A stretch of DNA of 64,000 bases from Mytilus galloprovincialis. Lineage: Eukaryota; Mollusca; Bivalvia; Mytilida; Mytilidae. Position numbers and translations under genes: made by a program. Below are positions 26,429-38,939 of the stretch, one piece after another. The stretch is taken from contig NC_134844.1 of NCBI RefSeq assembly GCF_965363235.1, forward strand, positions 54,556,872 to 54,620,871, read 5' to 3'. The notes under the pieces were generated by a model. That model was given only the letters and a program-made list of their open reading frames with translations, had not been told where the DNA came from and searched no databases. Position 1 is the stretch's first letter. Each line of letters begins with the position of its first letter.

Positions 26429-27505
26429 AAACCTCGGTCACACATTACTGGATAGCGCAAACGGACACCTAACGGATGAAAAGAGATGTTTTCCGTTGAC
26501 AAAATTATTATCCGTTGGGTTCCGTTGATGTACTGACCAAATAAAACGGACGCGTAACGAATGCATAACGGACACACACGGGGTTGAAATCATAAAACTT
26601 TGCTTAGTGCTTGGAGCACACAAATCATGCTCGAAACATGAAATCCAGCATTTTGATTGGTTGATTCGCGAGTCTGAGTACAAAAATCGTGCTCGAAAGT
26701 TTTATGACCGCAAGGCAACGTAAGAGTAACGGAAACGTAACGGACTGAACGGATGTCGAACGTACATCCAACGGACGAGTACCGCATAAAACGGACTCCT
26801 AACGGAAGAGTACCGGATAAAACGGATGAACAAAATATACGGAAAAATTAAAGGCGGCAATGATAGATAATACATGTAAATCGCATAAATATTCAAATGC
26901 TTCTGTGTAACTGGTTTTGGTTTGTTTTTCAAAATGCCGCCAAAGGGCAGTGTCTGGCCCTGATAAGAGCTGCTTGATTGTGAAGACATGCGCTAACTTT
27001 AACATCAATTATAAAAAAATAGAATTCATGATACTCAAGAATTCTGGCATATCAACCATGAATTGTTATTTCTGACGTGCAATTTTTAATAGGCATTTAT
27101 CCGTTTTAGATCCGTTCATCATCCGTTTTATCCGTTATACGTTCGTTAGAAGTCCGTTTCAAAATCGTTCGACATCCGTTTTATCCGTTAAACGTCCGGT
27201 AGACATCCGTTGGTGAATTTGTCTACCAGACCTCCAGCGGATGTATAACAGCCAAGTAACGGATACGAAACGGACAAGTACCGTACAAACAGGACGCATA
27301 ACGGACGTTCAACGGACATTTTATCCGGTGGACGTCCGTTCAAAGTTTTGAACATGCTCAAAATTTTCCAACGTACAAAACGGACGTCGACGGATAAAAC
27401 GTACGCCAAACGGACATGTAATGGATATGGACGGACGTCTAACGGACATGAAAGGATTGAAAAAAATATCCGTTAGGCGTCCTTTCGAGCTATGACCGAG
27501 GCTTT
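26429..27505. mobile_element. TIR element with AACGGACGT arrays
   Basis: The left end AAACCTCGGTCACA pairs with the right end, whose reverse complement reads AAAGCCTCGGTCATA. Both inner flanks hold dense AACGGAC, AACGGAT and CCGTTAGAC motifs, on one strand near 26460-26580 and 26720-26830 and on both strands at 27095-27470. The segment 26586-26715 looks like an insertion (GAGCACA ... CATAAAACTT mirrored as AAGTTTTATG). There is no coding region, and I could not fix a target duplication. The overlapping minus-strand ORFs arise from the motif arrays. Confidence 0.75.
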
Positions 27506-27569
27506 ACAAAACAATAAAAAAAAGGGCACTACAGAGATGTAAGACCAATATTGATGTATTATATATATA

Positions 27570-28230
27570 TAAAAAAAAGAAGAAGATATGATATTATTGC
27601 CAATGAGACAACTATTCACAAGAGAACAAATGACACATAAATTAACTGCTTTATGTGACTGTACGGCCTTCAACATGAGCAAAGCCTATACCGCATACAG
27701 TCAACTATAAAAGACCCCGAAATGGCAACTGTAAACCAATTCAGTAAACGAGGAAAATAACGGCCTCATTTAGGAACAAAAAATGAACGAAAAACAAAAA
27801 TGTAATATAGCAAACAACAACAACCACTGAATAACAGGCTCCTGATTTTGGACAGGCATATACCTATATAATGTGACGGGGTTAAACATGATAGCGGGAT
27901 CCCAGCACTCCCTTGACCTTGCACATAGGTGTAAAAGTTTAACATATAAACGAACTGTAAAAATCAGTTGAACAGGCTTAACCCATCAGATACAAATAGA
28001 AATACATCTTAGACATCTAATAAAAACACAGAGTGGATGTGGCTGGGTACTTGTACATCCCAACAGCAAAAATACACTAAGTACAGATCTAAGTGTACTC
28101 GCAGTTACTGACCGCTAGTTCAAAGCTACCCACCATTAATAAAAATGATGCATCTTAGATTAATTTATCAATCAGTACACATCCAACATCTAATAGATTT
28201 AGTATAAAGACGTCATAGATAATTGTATTC
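27570..28230 (-). repeat. Dispersed bivalve repeat
   Basis: Contains 'ccaatgagacaacta', 'gacggggttaaacatg', 'agcgggatcccagcactccc' and 'tacatcttagacatc'. I recognise these phrases as a high-copy element of mussels and relatives, usually seen in the reverse orientation. The class is not determined. Confidence 0.65.
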
Positions 28231-29060
28231 GTTCAACCCAGGGTCATTTACCACAACGCAGAGTCCCCAAATATTTACTCACAATTAAAATTATCAGCAT
28301 CATATGACAGCTCCACAACTTTGTGCTTTTACTAAGACCTTCTTTCAGCATTATTCCACATTTAGTAAACTTAAGTTTTGACAGATGTTGACATATTTGA
28401 AGTATCTATATCAAAAAGTTATAAAAACCGTCTGTCAATTTTGAAAGTCCAAAATTCTGAAATCCTTCTAACTCAATGCTAGTCGTTCAAATCTTAATGT
28501 ATTCTTTCTTGTTCGCTATGCCATCTATACTACTAAAAGACAAGAACGATCGCATCGAGCTGTGATTCTTCTGAGACCATACAAAGTAGGAAATATTTGA
28601 GATAATACGTATAAATGTACGGAATAACATATAACTTTTCGGTAAGACGAAATGGATTATTATAAATCAATCAGACAGCAGTAAAACTACAAAAAATTCT
28701 ATATTTTTCTCCAGTATTTTAACAAAAAGATGTACTTCGCAGACTCCTCTATTGCCACCTAACCTCACAAAACAGGCCAAACATTACATGAACTTGTTAG
28801 GAGCATTGACGTTGTCTCTGTTTGTACATGTGTGTGTGGGTGGGTGGAGAGGGTGTGGGGTGTGTGAGTGTTTGTTTGTTTGATTATTTGTGTTTTTTAA
28901 TTCTCTTCAGCGGTAATATTTAACATGTATGCCATGTATGTATGGTCATTCAGTTGTCAGATGTTGTTTTGTGATACAGGGTCAAGATAGACAAACGGAA
29001 ACGTTACACGCACTTGAAATTTGCCAGTTTAAACACATCACATGATGTGCTCTTTACACA
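28231..29060. other. No gene seen
   Basis: AT-rich sequence with a GT-rich patch near 28825-28880. Confidence 0.45.
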
Positions 29061-29064
29061 TATT

Positions 29065-29300
29065 ACCGATTTATTACTTGACACATCATAGATTTATTAC
29101 TTGACATTAAATTGATTTTGACATATTATCGATTCATTACTTGACATACCACCGATTTCTTACTAGACATACCATCAATCTTTTACATGACATATCATCG
29201 CTTTATTACTTGACAGTTGACATGTCATGGTTTATTACATGACATATCATCGATTTATCACTTGGCATATCATCGATCTATTACTTGACATATCATATGA
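29065..29300. repeat. Minisatellite, about 25-bp unit
   Basis: About nine degenerate copies of TATCATCGATTTATTACTTG followed by ACA. A 81-codon ORF starting at 29227 begins inside it and is not considered a gene. Confidence 0.8.
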
Positions 29301-30837
29301 AAAAGTTAGTATTTCCATTCGAGTTTTCTTACTCTCTATATGTTATAATGTTTTACTGATTTTTCATGCAGTACAAAAATGTCCAACCAAAATGTCATTC
29401 TTCTACTCTTCCATTTTTTTCTCTGTCTTTCGCATCTGTAAATATACATGCAACTCTACAAATGTCTCTTAAATGGCACGGGAGATAATAAATATGTATA
29501 TCCGTTCACTTTTTCGTACTTGAAAACATATTATAAATATTTTATGTTAAGTTGCATTGTAAATTTTAGGAATTCAAGTATAGGAAGAATTTTCAAACAA
29601 ATATGAAGACATTTAATGTTTATGCAATTGTATTTAAGGCCATAAAACTTATTAATTATGGAATAACATGCCTATGTAACCATGAAGAAGCATAAATCAA
29701 TTTACTGGACAACATTATGAAATTTGAAGTACATGTGTTATTATAATAAGTTGAATTGAATCATGCGCTTAATACATGTATAAAATAAGATTCGGGTTTT
29801 GTTCAAAAATACATAAATTAAGTTAATGAGGATGTTTCATGGATTCATTGAATGAAGTGACAGTTTAACAAAGATACATGACACAGCAAAAGTAAATCCC
29901 GTACTTTTTATGCTTGTCACTCTGGTTTTTTTTGGAATTGAAAGCAACAACACTTATCATGAATTGAATCTTTAGAAATTTGAAGAAACGTATTCATTTT
30001 GATAGCCATAGCTCAAGATAATATGTATTTATAAACTCTTCAATAGCTGTCAAGTTTGTTCAATGAAGCAGTACCATGTTTTGACACTGACAAGAAGCTG
30101 CTTCCAAGGGTGTTACTTCAAAACATCGCTGTGCATTTGCAGGTCCACATATTTTTTTTTTAAATGCATGCATAATTTTGCGTTTAATTTTTACACATTT
30201 TAAAATAAAACTTTAAGAAAAAGTGGGTTCTTAGACCTGGAATCTCTTCTGGATGCACTAATGCACCTAACTGATAAAATGTTTCTGTCAACAGGTATAC
30301 ACTGTGGAATATAGATGCATGTGAGCAATTGCGTCTATCATCGTAGTCATGCATGCACCCGTAACGTATTATAGACTAAATCAAGAATTCTTGTCTTTTT
30401 AAATAAACTATTTATTTACAAGTTGGCACTTACGTATAGGGTAACCACAAATGCGTCTAGCAGTATATGCAATGACTATGTACATACTAGTAAAAGATAT
30501 CCATGCATATTCTATTTTCAAGAGTTGAAAATTGATATATTACCACGTACAGCTTTCTGGGAAAAACCAGCAGCACAACACTACACAAGAAATTAAACTT
30601 TAGGATACATAAATCATATTCCACAAACAAATCGCATTTAAACAAGGTTTCAAAGCCAATAATCTTTGAGAGTATATACTGTAACAGTTCGCTCACCGTT
30701 TTATTTTTCAGTACCGTAAGACAATAACTCGGATTTAGCATGTAGAGACACGGAATGGTATACAGTTTAAAAACCAATAAGGTATTCATTTATATCTGTA
30801 AAATAATCATTTCTTATAGAAGAATATTCAGAAGAAA
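29301..30837. other. No gene seen
   Basis: AT-rich sequence; the 100-codon minus ORF at 30487-30789 has no recognisable content. Confidence 0.45.
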
Positions 30838-31283
30838 TAGAATCATATTCAAAACAGTGTGGTCCTGGCCATTGATTGACGACCTAAATTATCCCATTGA
30901 CTGGGACAGATTAGGTGAACGTTTGTCGGTAACAATCACTGCTCACTATGTACTTGTTAAAGACACTGAATCTGTGAGGTCACCAAAGGTTCTCAACACC
31001 TAAATAAAAAAATTCGAAAAACGAATCCGGAATAATACGATGTGTTGATTTATATCAATAATATATATCAAAACATAAAGGTTATTCCTGAATAATTTTT
31101 CGAATTATTTTATTATTAAAGGCGTTAAGAACCTTTGGTGACCCCATAGTTTAAATTCTATAATAAGTAAGAGGTGAGCAATGGTCGTTACAGACAAACG
31201 TTCACCTAATCTGTCCCAGTCACTGGGATAATTTAGGTCGTCAATCAATGGCCAGGACCACACTGTTTTGAATATGATTCTAA
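30838..31283. repeat. Inverted duplication with 165-bp arms
   Basis: The left arm (30838-31003) and right arm (31105-31283) are reverse complements at a high level. Both encode, in opposite directions, a peptide containing SWPLIDDLNYP and DWDRLGERLSV. The spacer of about 100 bp is AT-rich with its own weak inverted match (AATAATTTTTCG / CGAAAAACGAAT). An identical peptide in both arms most simply reflects a young inverted duplication. Confidence 0.85.
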
Positions 31284-31514
31284 GTCGTATGAGCCTATTG
31301 TCGAATATAGACAAATAACACACATCATAAAACAAAGTGAAGAATACAAATTAAAGATTAAAGATTATTCAACAGTGCATATTGAAATGCAGCATCTATT
31401 ATCTAATGATCTCACTTCCATTACTTATAATTAAACAAAATGTATTTAAAGCACATTCAAATATTAAAAACGTACGTATTACAACAAAAAGATGCGAGAA
31501 AGAAAGATAAGCAG

Positions 31515-31678
31515 TACTATAACCATGTTAACTAGAATAACATTAGTTGCCGATATCTCTGCACACACCGACACTATAACCATGTTAACTAGAAAAAAGA
31601 ATAACATTAGTTGCCGATATCTCTGCACACACCGACACTATAACCATGTTAACTAGAAAAAAGAATAACATTAGTTGC
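31515..31678 (+). repeat. Tandem repeat, about 64-bp unit
   Basis: Two full units and a third cut by the following element. The unit runs from ACTATAACCATGTTAACTAG through AACATTAGTTGCCGATATC to CTGCACACACCGAC; the first copy lacks AAAAAAG. The third unit continues after the element at 33523. Confidence 0.9.
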
Positions 31679-33522
31679 TACGGAAGCGTATTAGGGACAT
31701 AGAAAAAATAAAATTGGCAGTGAACTTTTTTTTCAAAGTCGAAATTTTGACTTTTCAAATCTCGAAATTTTGACTTAAACTCGAAATTTAAACTTTTCTT
31801 ATCTTGAAATTTTGACTTTCTAAAATCTTAAAATTTCGACTTTTTAAAACTCGAAATTTTGACTTTTTCTAAACTCAAAATTTCGACTTCTTTTAAACTC
31901 AAAATTTCGACTTCTTTTAAACTCAGAATTTCTACTTTTTCTAAACTCAAAATTTCGACTTTTTCTAAACTCGAAATTTCGACTTCTTTTTAACTCAAAA
32001 TTTCAACTTCTTTTAAACTCAGAATTTCTACTTTTCCTCAGTATTTATACGTTTGCGATTACCACATTCACAGTCATTTATATCAGCGAGGTGGAGAGCC
32101 ATTTACATCATAAACTTCATAAGCATATTTTAATAAACTAAACCATTTTAAAGAGGTTATTTTAGATAGAAAATCTTGTTCTTGCCGAAGAATAAATAAA
32201 ATATGTTTCACGTTTAAAATACATATTTCAAGTCTGGACTTCAGATATGTGTATCAAGACAACCCCGCTATTCCAACACACCTATATTACGACATACTTT
32301 ATTTCAACAGTCTAATATATAAAGACAAGGGTTAATAGTTGTGTTATAAGAATGCAATCTTCCTAAACTAGAAAACTGAGCAGCTCATTGGTCGTTCTGA
32401 ATATGCATGGCTTTTTTGGCTACTTGATTTACCATGATTGTTTAAACAAGGCAAAGTCAGTGACTTGCTATTGGGATACCAAACAGGCCTTTGAAACTGT
32501 GATGCTAAATGTCCTTAGATCTGACGATCCTATGACAGTGTCGTGGAAACTAAAACATGGAATATGGGGGGGGGGGGGGGGGGGGGGATTCTATCAACAT
32601 GCATGTTCTTTACGAATGATTTCTTCAATATTAAATATTAAATGCTAACCCATATCTCAATTTAAGAACAAAATCAATTTCTAGATATAAATTGCCAAAA
32701 TGTGTGGATGACGATTTAATAATTTGCGTCCATGTCTACTCCTTCTTAAATTGTAATAACTGTGTTTGAATACTAACATCAAAGTTTTAAAAGTACTTAG
32801 AAAAAGTCAAAATTTCGAGATTTCAACAGTCGAAATTTTGAGATCAAAGTCGAAATTTCGATTTAAAAAAAAGTCGAAATTTTGAGTTTACAAAAAGTCG
32901 AAATTTTGAGTTTACATAGAGTCGAAATTTTGAGTTCAAATTAAGTTGAAATATCGAGCTTAAAATAAGTCGAAATTTCGAGTTTTAAAAAAGTCGAAAT
33001 TTTGAGTTTATAATAAGTTGAAATTTCGAGTTTAAAATAAGTCGAAATTTCGAGTTTTTAAAAAGTCGAAATTTTGAGTTTAAAATAAGTTGAAATTTCG
33101 AGTTTTTAAATAAGTCAAAATTTCGAGTTTTAAATAAGTCGAAATTTCGAGTTTAAAGTCGAAATTCTGACTTTTTATAAGTTGAAATTTCGAGTTTCAA
33201 AAAGTCAAAATTTCGACTTTTTAAAAAGTCGAAATTTCAAGATCTTAGAAAGTCAAAATTTTAAGTTTAAGTCAAAATTTTGACTTTTTATAAGTTGAAA
33301 TTTCGAGTTTCAAAAAAGTCAAAATTTCGACTTTTTCAAAAGTAGAAATTTCAAGATTTTAGAAAGTCAAAATTTTAAGTCTAAGTCAAAATTTCGAGAT
33401 TTGAAAAGTCAAAATTTCAAGTTAAAGTCAAAATTTCGAGATTTGAAAAGTCAAAATTTCGACTTTGAAAAAAAAGTTCACTGCCAATTTTATTTTTTCT
33501 ATGTCCCTAATACGCTTCCGTA
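31679..33522. mobile_element. TIR element with TACGGAAGCG ends and GTCGAAATTTCGAC arrays (copy 3)
   Basis: The termini TACGGAAGCGTATTAG are identical to those of the 5803 element, but the next bases (GGACATAGAAAAAATAAAAT) and the arrays differ. The left array 31735-32040 is built of CTCAAAATTTCGACTTTT-like units, the right array 32800-33475 of AAAAGTCGAAATTTCGAG-like units. The middle (32040-32790) is unrelated to copy 1 and includes a poly-G run at about 32567-32587. The flanks show no target duplication: the neighbouring tandem units supply the intact site AGTTGC-CGATAT and the element lies exactly between the two halves. Confidence 0.82.
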
Positions 33523-34144
33523 CGATATCTCTGCACGCACCGACATTCAGATTCATTATAAGAAACTATGCGAAAAAGTACGAAAATAATAAACACAAAG
33601 CAGCGAATCAGGAGAACTCACAGTTACTGAAGGTTACTTCAAAACCATATATACAAGTAATATACATTATTCTCTCAGACTAAACACCCCATCTGACTCT
33701 GAAAATGATAGGGACGAAGGGTATGTTTACTTTTAAAAAACACATTTCCAACTTTAAATTAAAAACGTATATATCAGGGACAATAGATTAAAACAAAACT
33801 ACAAAAAAAAGGCTGCATGCTTCTTGAGTAAATTTTCTACCCCCTTTTCGCCTTCAAAGTTGAATGGTCGTCCATGCAAGTAAACAATAAAATTGAGAAT
33901 GGAAATGGAGAATGTGCCAAAGAGACAACAACCCGACCATAGAGCAGACAAGCATTTATGAGGGGACTGATGGGTTATTTTCGTTCTTAGTGATCGGCGC
34001 ATTTTCGCTATCGTGATCCGTTTTTCTACAGATTTTTTTTCATATTTTCGTGATCCGTGATCAGGATTATTTTATTCTGTGAATCGTGATTGACAAAAAA
34101 ATCAACTCGTAAATCGTTGATTTTTTGTTTTATATGTAAGAAGG
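33523..34144. other. No gene; GTGATCCG-rich patch
   Basis: After the element the interrupted 64-bp unit resumes. At 33980-34110 there are repeated GTGATCC or GAATCGTGAT words, possibly one end of another motif-array element, but I found no partner end. Confidence 0.4.
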
Positions 34145-34277
34145 GCTGGAAAAGCGTTGACAATGCCAATTTATAGTTTACGGAGCATACTTCAAACAAA
34201 ATATTTTTTATGGATGTTTCGGTAAACGATTTTCGCTCTTCAAAAAATAATATGAAAAGGGTCAATGCTTTTACAGC
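34145..34277. repeat. Foldback with AAAGCGTTGAC arms
   Basis: GGGCTGGAAAAGCGTTGAC at the left and GTCAATGCTTTTACAGC at the right. The stem motif matches the hairpin at 18570-18712, so these look like one family, this copy being more diverged. Confidence 0.6.
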
Positions 34278-34920
34278 AGAATAAAACAGTTAATCGAATA
34301 AATGAAAATACAGCTTTGAATACTTCAGTATTTGCAACAAGTAAAGGGATTTTGTGCTTTGTTACATAGAAACTTGGCGGCACATAAATCACGAACCTCA
34401 AAGCTAACTAAATCATGTAATTTCTAGAAATAATATATTAATGTGTACTACAAGGGTAATAGAAATTTTTGAATTAATTAGAAACAGAAATGTTCTCAGT
34501 TTATTTTCTCACTTTCATGACAAGTTGAAGATTGAGTAATTGTATCTTTCAGTATTTTGAGATATTTTTGTACTTCTTATGTTGTTTCGATTTTTGTTAA
34601 GGTGATTTACCTGAAAATTTACAACTTAGATTGTTTCTGAACATTAGATGAATGACTTACAGTTTCAGAGGCAAATTACATGAAGTATATTTGAATTACC
34701 GTGAAAACAAAAATAGACATATGTAAACACGAAAATACAAAAAAAGTAAATTGATCTAAATTTAATATATATTGCTTAGTTTTTTTTCTGAATTATAATG
34801 TTCTTTTAGAAGCGTGATTCACATCCGATTGTTCGCTTGAGTTTCTCCGTCTTTCGTGCCAACCAAAGGAAATGGGTTGCAACTGGAAGCAATATATGAA
34901 GGCTTCCTTATTTATGGGTA
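34278..34920. other. No gene seen
   Basis: AT-rich sequence; nothing recognised. Confidence 0.45.
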
Positions 34921-34998
34921 CAGGGGCGGATCCACCCATTTTAAAAAGGGGGGTTCTGAACACAGGATAAAGGGGGGTTCCAACTATACCCCCTTAGA
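34921..34998. repeat. Short GGGGCGGATCC-ended repeat
   Basis: Starts CAGGGGCGGATCCACCC and ends CCCCCTTAGATCCGCCACTT, i.e. inverted ends only 78 bp apart, with AAAGGGGGGTTC twice between. Related to 44053-44210 and 49841-50958. Confidence 0.65.
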
Positions 34999-35716
34999 TC
35001 CGCCACTTGGGCACACGATTGGCAATGCAGAAAAACGAAGTTAGGCATAGGATTAATTGAACTTGAGTCGTTGTTGTTGGGTTTAAAATTAGCAAACATA
35101 GCATACATATAGCATACATGCATTCCTGTTCAAATTTGATCATTTATTAAGATTTATACTGAGGTAAAGTACCGACAGTTACCGAAATATCACAAAACAT
35201 GTAACTCGAATAATTGTGCGCCCTCTAGCGGCCTATAGCCTATCGAGTAGCAATCGTATATTAGACGGGGATCGGCTTAATATAACGACTGACAGTATTC
35301 GGGTTACAAAACATGTTGAATCCCGCTGCATTTTTTATGCATGTCCCACGTCAGGAAACATGCAGTCTGTTTGTTCTTTTGATTCATTTATATGTTTAAA
35401 ACTGCAGTGTGACGTCAATTTTTCGCATTCAAAAGAGTATTTATTATTGTAATGTCAACTGAAACCGCCTCCATGCATGCAGGTGCATGCGGGAACCTGC
35501 ATGCGGGATTGTCTCGCTGCATATCAGTGTGTTGAAGACCCATGCATGCATTGGTTGCCTTGTGATGTTTTATGCTCTTTAGTTGGGTTGTCTTTTTGAC
35601 AATTTCTAAGTTTCCTATCTCAGTTTTAATCTACATTTTTCTCTATTTATATTTTCCCCATTATCATTTTATCTTTATATTTGTGTATAATCGATTATGC
35701 TGTATATACCATTGTT
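34999..35716. other. No gene seen
   Basis: AT-rich sequence with a CATGCATGCAGGTGCATGC-type patch at about 35472-35510; nothing else recognised. Confidence 0.45.
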
Positions 35717-35948
35717 AGGGACGACATCAAAAGATCGATGTAGGATAAAACACTTAAATCAAATAGTTTGGGGGTGGGGGGTTAAAATTCTGCAAGTTTT
35801 GTATATCTTAAATTGATTTTTTTACATATATCCCTATTGGTTAATCAATTTTTTCCAAATTAAGTTAAGAGGGGGTGGGGGTCAGTGAAAAAACTATGTG
35901 AATTAAGTTTTTTTTTTATCTTACATTGAACTTTTGATGTCATCCCGT
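35717..35948. mobile_element. MITE-like element, about 230 bp
   Basis: The left end GGGACGACATCAAAAG...GATAAAA and right end TTTTATCTTAC...CTTTTGATGTCATCCC form inverted repeats of about 45 bp with a few mismatches. A G-rich strand (GGGGGTGGGGGG; AGAGGGGGTGGGGG) lies inside each end. The target duplication is unclear. Confidence 0.7.
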
Positions 35949-37003
35949 TCATTTTCTCTATAAATTTTTGTTGTGCTCATTAGTGTCTGTTATCTGCCAA
36001 TGCAATATCGTCAATCCTGTAAGTTAAAAAAAACTTTAGACTGAACCAGGTAGGTCTATACATATAAAACAACCACCAGAATAAGAGAACTATTTTGAAA
36101 ATTATGCAACTAAGTAAATGTCAACTTAAATTCTTTGAGGGTTTAAAGCCTGGTGCACTTTACACCGTTTATGTGATACTTATTAAAAGCGTTAACCCTT
36201 TGAAATAATAAATTATGTACAAAAACCGTTAATCTTCACAGATTATGTAATTTTATAATCAGATATGTAGAATTATTGCGTAATATACAATTGCCAAGCT
36301 TTGATGTTTGAAATTTATATTATTGTTGAGGAGGTGAAAATATTTAAATCGATGAACTTTTTGACAAAATATTTATACCCAGAAGTAAACTAACAAACCT
36401 AAGTTAAACACTGTTATGTATAATATAAGTACGAATCACTGTTTCTGTGATGTTGTAAGGGTGAAAAAATGTCCGGTCAAATTGTGTCAATATAAATCAT
36501 TCAGTTTTAAAAATAACACATATTAAAAACATTCAGTGCATACATGTGATTCCTTTTCGGTAAAGATATTAAGATGTTTTAGAGTTAGTCATACTGGAAG
36601 CACTTTGAAATATGTACCAGAGAATAGACTAGTTATTATTCTTTAAAGGCCAGATTTGTTCCATCAGACTTGCTGTAAACCTCGGGGGTGGGGGTGGTAG
36701 GGTTACTTCAATATTTAATTGATAGGTGTGCCAGTAAGGTTCTGTTTTCTCTAACTGAATGTCCTAGAATTGGTCGTAAATACCGGAACTAAAATTGGAT
36801 TAAAGAAAATGTTCAAATCAAGTATTAATGATTACAACATAAAAAAAAGTATTTAGGCCTATAGCCTATAGCCCTATAGGAGAGGGGCTGGACAGGGGGT
36901 AAGTTTCTCCCTGTTCCCACCCGCCTTCTCCTTTCTCCCATCCCTCTTCTCCCTTCCTTTTCTCTCTCCATTTTCTTTTCTGACATACATTTCATTACGT
37001 TAT
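35949..37003. other. No gene seen
   Basis: AT-rich sequence; a pyrimidine-rich patch at 36885-36970. Confidence 0.45.
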
Positions 37004-37154
37004 AGTTATTAACCAAGCAAGTCGGTATATGTAATTTAATCTGCACAGTTCGAGTGACCCTGCTTAACCCGAACGACGTAGGAGTTCGGGTTATTGGGTC
37101 ATCTCGTGCTGTGCAGATTAAATTGCATATACCGATTTGATTGGCCAATAACTG
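37004..37154. repeat. Foldback hairpin, about 150 bp
   Basis: The arms carry TCGGTATATGTAATTTAATC and its near reverse complement, then CTGCACAG; the inner part has GGGTTA and CCCGAAC pairs. It ends in a CCAAT box (GGCCAATAAC) and is followed by TGACGCAA at 37165. The 115-codon minus ORF here is produced by the stem. Confidence 0.8.
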
Positions 37155-37878
37155 TTTTAACACATGACGCAATCAATTCACGTGAACGTTTTAGAAATCT
37201 GGGCGTTATTCCGCAGTCCACGGATCCTAGAAAAGTTTCTTGAAGGGTAAAGAAAGGGGGAAATACGATTTTGGTAAGTTTTAAATTAATATTTTTTTTT
37301 ATATTTAGACTTTATCTAAAATTGCGATTTAATGGTATATATTTTTTTATCCGTTCTGTTAAATTTATTCCCGATTTTTATTTAATTGGTGACGATTAAG
37401 ACTTTGACTTTGCTCTAAATTAAGAAACAAACAGGTTGTTACCATACTGTTGTACTCTTCGTCCAAATATTTATAAATATCAACAATTGATGAGCTCTAA
37501 TAATTATATTGTTCTTGAAAAACTTTGTAGATTTATAAAAATTATAAATGTGAGGGTCACTCCTCATGGTTAGTTTGTGATTTAATGTTTACGTTTGTAT
37601 TGTTCACATGTGCTTCAATATTTAATGTAATTGCTGATATATTCTCTGTAATTCTATGTGATTTGTAGTTTATGAGAAATGAAATTCATTCATTCATTCA
37701 CTAATTGTGTACTTTCAAATCGGTATATGAAAAAAAAACATAACCGAAAGGGTTACTGAGTTTAGATTAATTGCTTTTGAAAGATCTGTACCTCAATGAT
37801 ATGCTTAGAGAAAAAAGAACCGAGGCAGATGTGATATTACCTAAATTTAAAATGTTAAATAAACAGAAAACACGTTTC
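37155..37878. other. No gene seen
   Basis: AT-rich sequence up to the element at 37879. Confidence 0.45.
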
Positions 37879-38232
37879 TACGGAGGCGTATTAGCGCCAC
37901 ACATTTTTTTTTTTATTTTTTTTCCCGTATGTTTGCGTTAAACGCAAACGCAAACATTTGCGATATAACGCAAAGTTATAACGTAAAACTTTGCGTTAAA
38001 CGCAAACTTTAGCTTTGCGGTATAACGCAAACATTTGCGAAATAACGCAAACATAATAACGCGTTATAACGCAAACATTTATATAATGCAAACATTTGTT
38101 TTATCTTATTTTTTATTTAAGATTCAAAGGAAACAGTAGTTATTAATGGAGGAGGCTGTATATATTAAAATTTATCACCTTTGTAGTCATTGCAGAGTAA
38201 AATGCTTGAATAGTTAGATCATTTAAGAGATA

Positions 38233-38384
38233 ACTGTATTGTATTTGAAGCTTTAAGGACGTCCATCGGTAGTTTTACTGTCGCAAATTTAGTTTACCTG
38301 GCGACGCGGAGCGGAGACAGGTAAACGGGTATTTGCGACAGTAAAACTACCGATGGACGTCCGCAAAGCTTCAAATACAATACA
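38233..38384. repeat. Foldback hairpin A inside copy 2
   Basis: The arms are CTGTATTGTATTTGAAGCTT and its near reverse complement, continuing through GGACGTCCATCGGTAGTTTT and ACTGTCGCAAAT. The GACGCGGAGCGGAGAC centre is GC-rich. It is followed by TTCTAATGCAA (start of a body of about 375 bp ending TTGCATTAGAAT at 38770) and by TGACGTCA at 38505-38512. Confidence 0.88.
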
Positions 38385-38772
38385 CTTTACTTTATTCTAA
38401 TGCAAACCAAGTTCATAATTAATTTCAATCATTATTTCAGTGTAAAATCTTCATTAAAGAAAATTCCGCTAAAAGATGTTATCTCCTTTGGTCCCTACAC
38501 TAGGTGACGTCATAGGTATGCTTCCGGCGTCAAACATAAACACCGGGCATTTTCTGGCTTCTGTGCCGCTTCAGAATGTAATAAAATTTTATAAAAAGAA
38601 GATTTTTAGGCGCATCAAGTGAGTTTTTTGTTTATTATTGTAGAAATAACATGTCAATACATTCCGAAATTCAAAATGTCGGCTTCCTTAGTTACAGACA
38701 AGGAGATAGAGAATTTTACGCTTGCTGTCATCCAATCAGAACAATTGTTACAAAATAATTGCATTAGAATTA

Positions 38773-38939
38773 GGAGATAACTGTATTGTATTTTAAGCTT
38801 GGCCTTCGTAAAACGTAGATTTTACTGTCGCAAATTGAGTTTACCTAGCGACGCGGAGCGGAGATAGGTAAACGGATATTTGCGACAGTAAAATCAAGTT
38901 TTACGAAGGCCAAGCTTAAAATACAATACAGTTATCTCC
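38773..38939. repeat. Foldback hairpin B inside copy 2
   Basis: A diverged sister of hairpin A: arms GATAACTGTATTGTATTTTA, AGCTTGGCCTTCGTAAAAC, TTTTACTGTCGCAAAT and reverse complements, with the same GACGCGGAGCGGAGA centre. Its body (38940-39309) again begins TTCTAATGC, holds TGACGTCA at 39044-39051 and ends TTGCATTAGAAT. A and B with their bodies are head-to-tail copies of one composite unit. Confidence 0.88.

Noticed and set aside
36825..37172. 115-codon minus ORF
   Set aside because: Produced by a pyrimidine-rich patch and a foldback stem.
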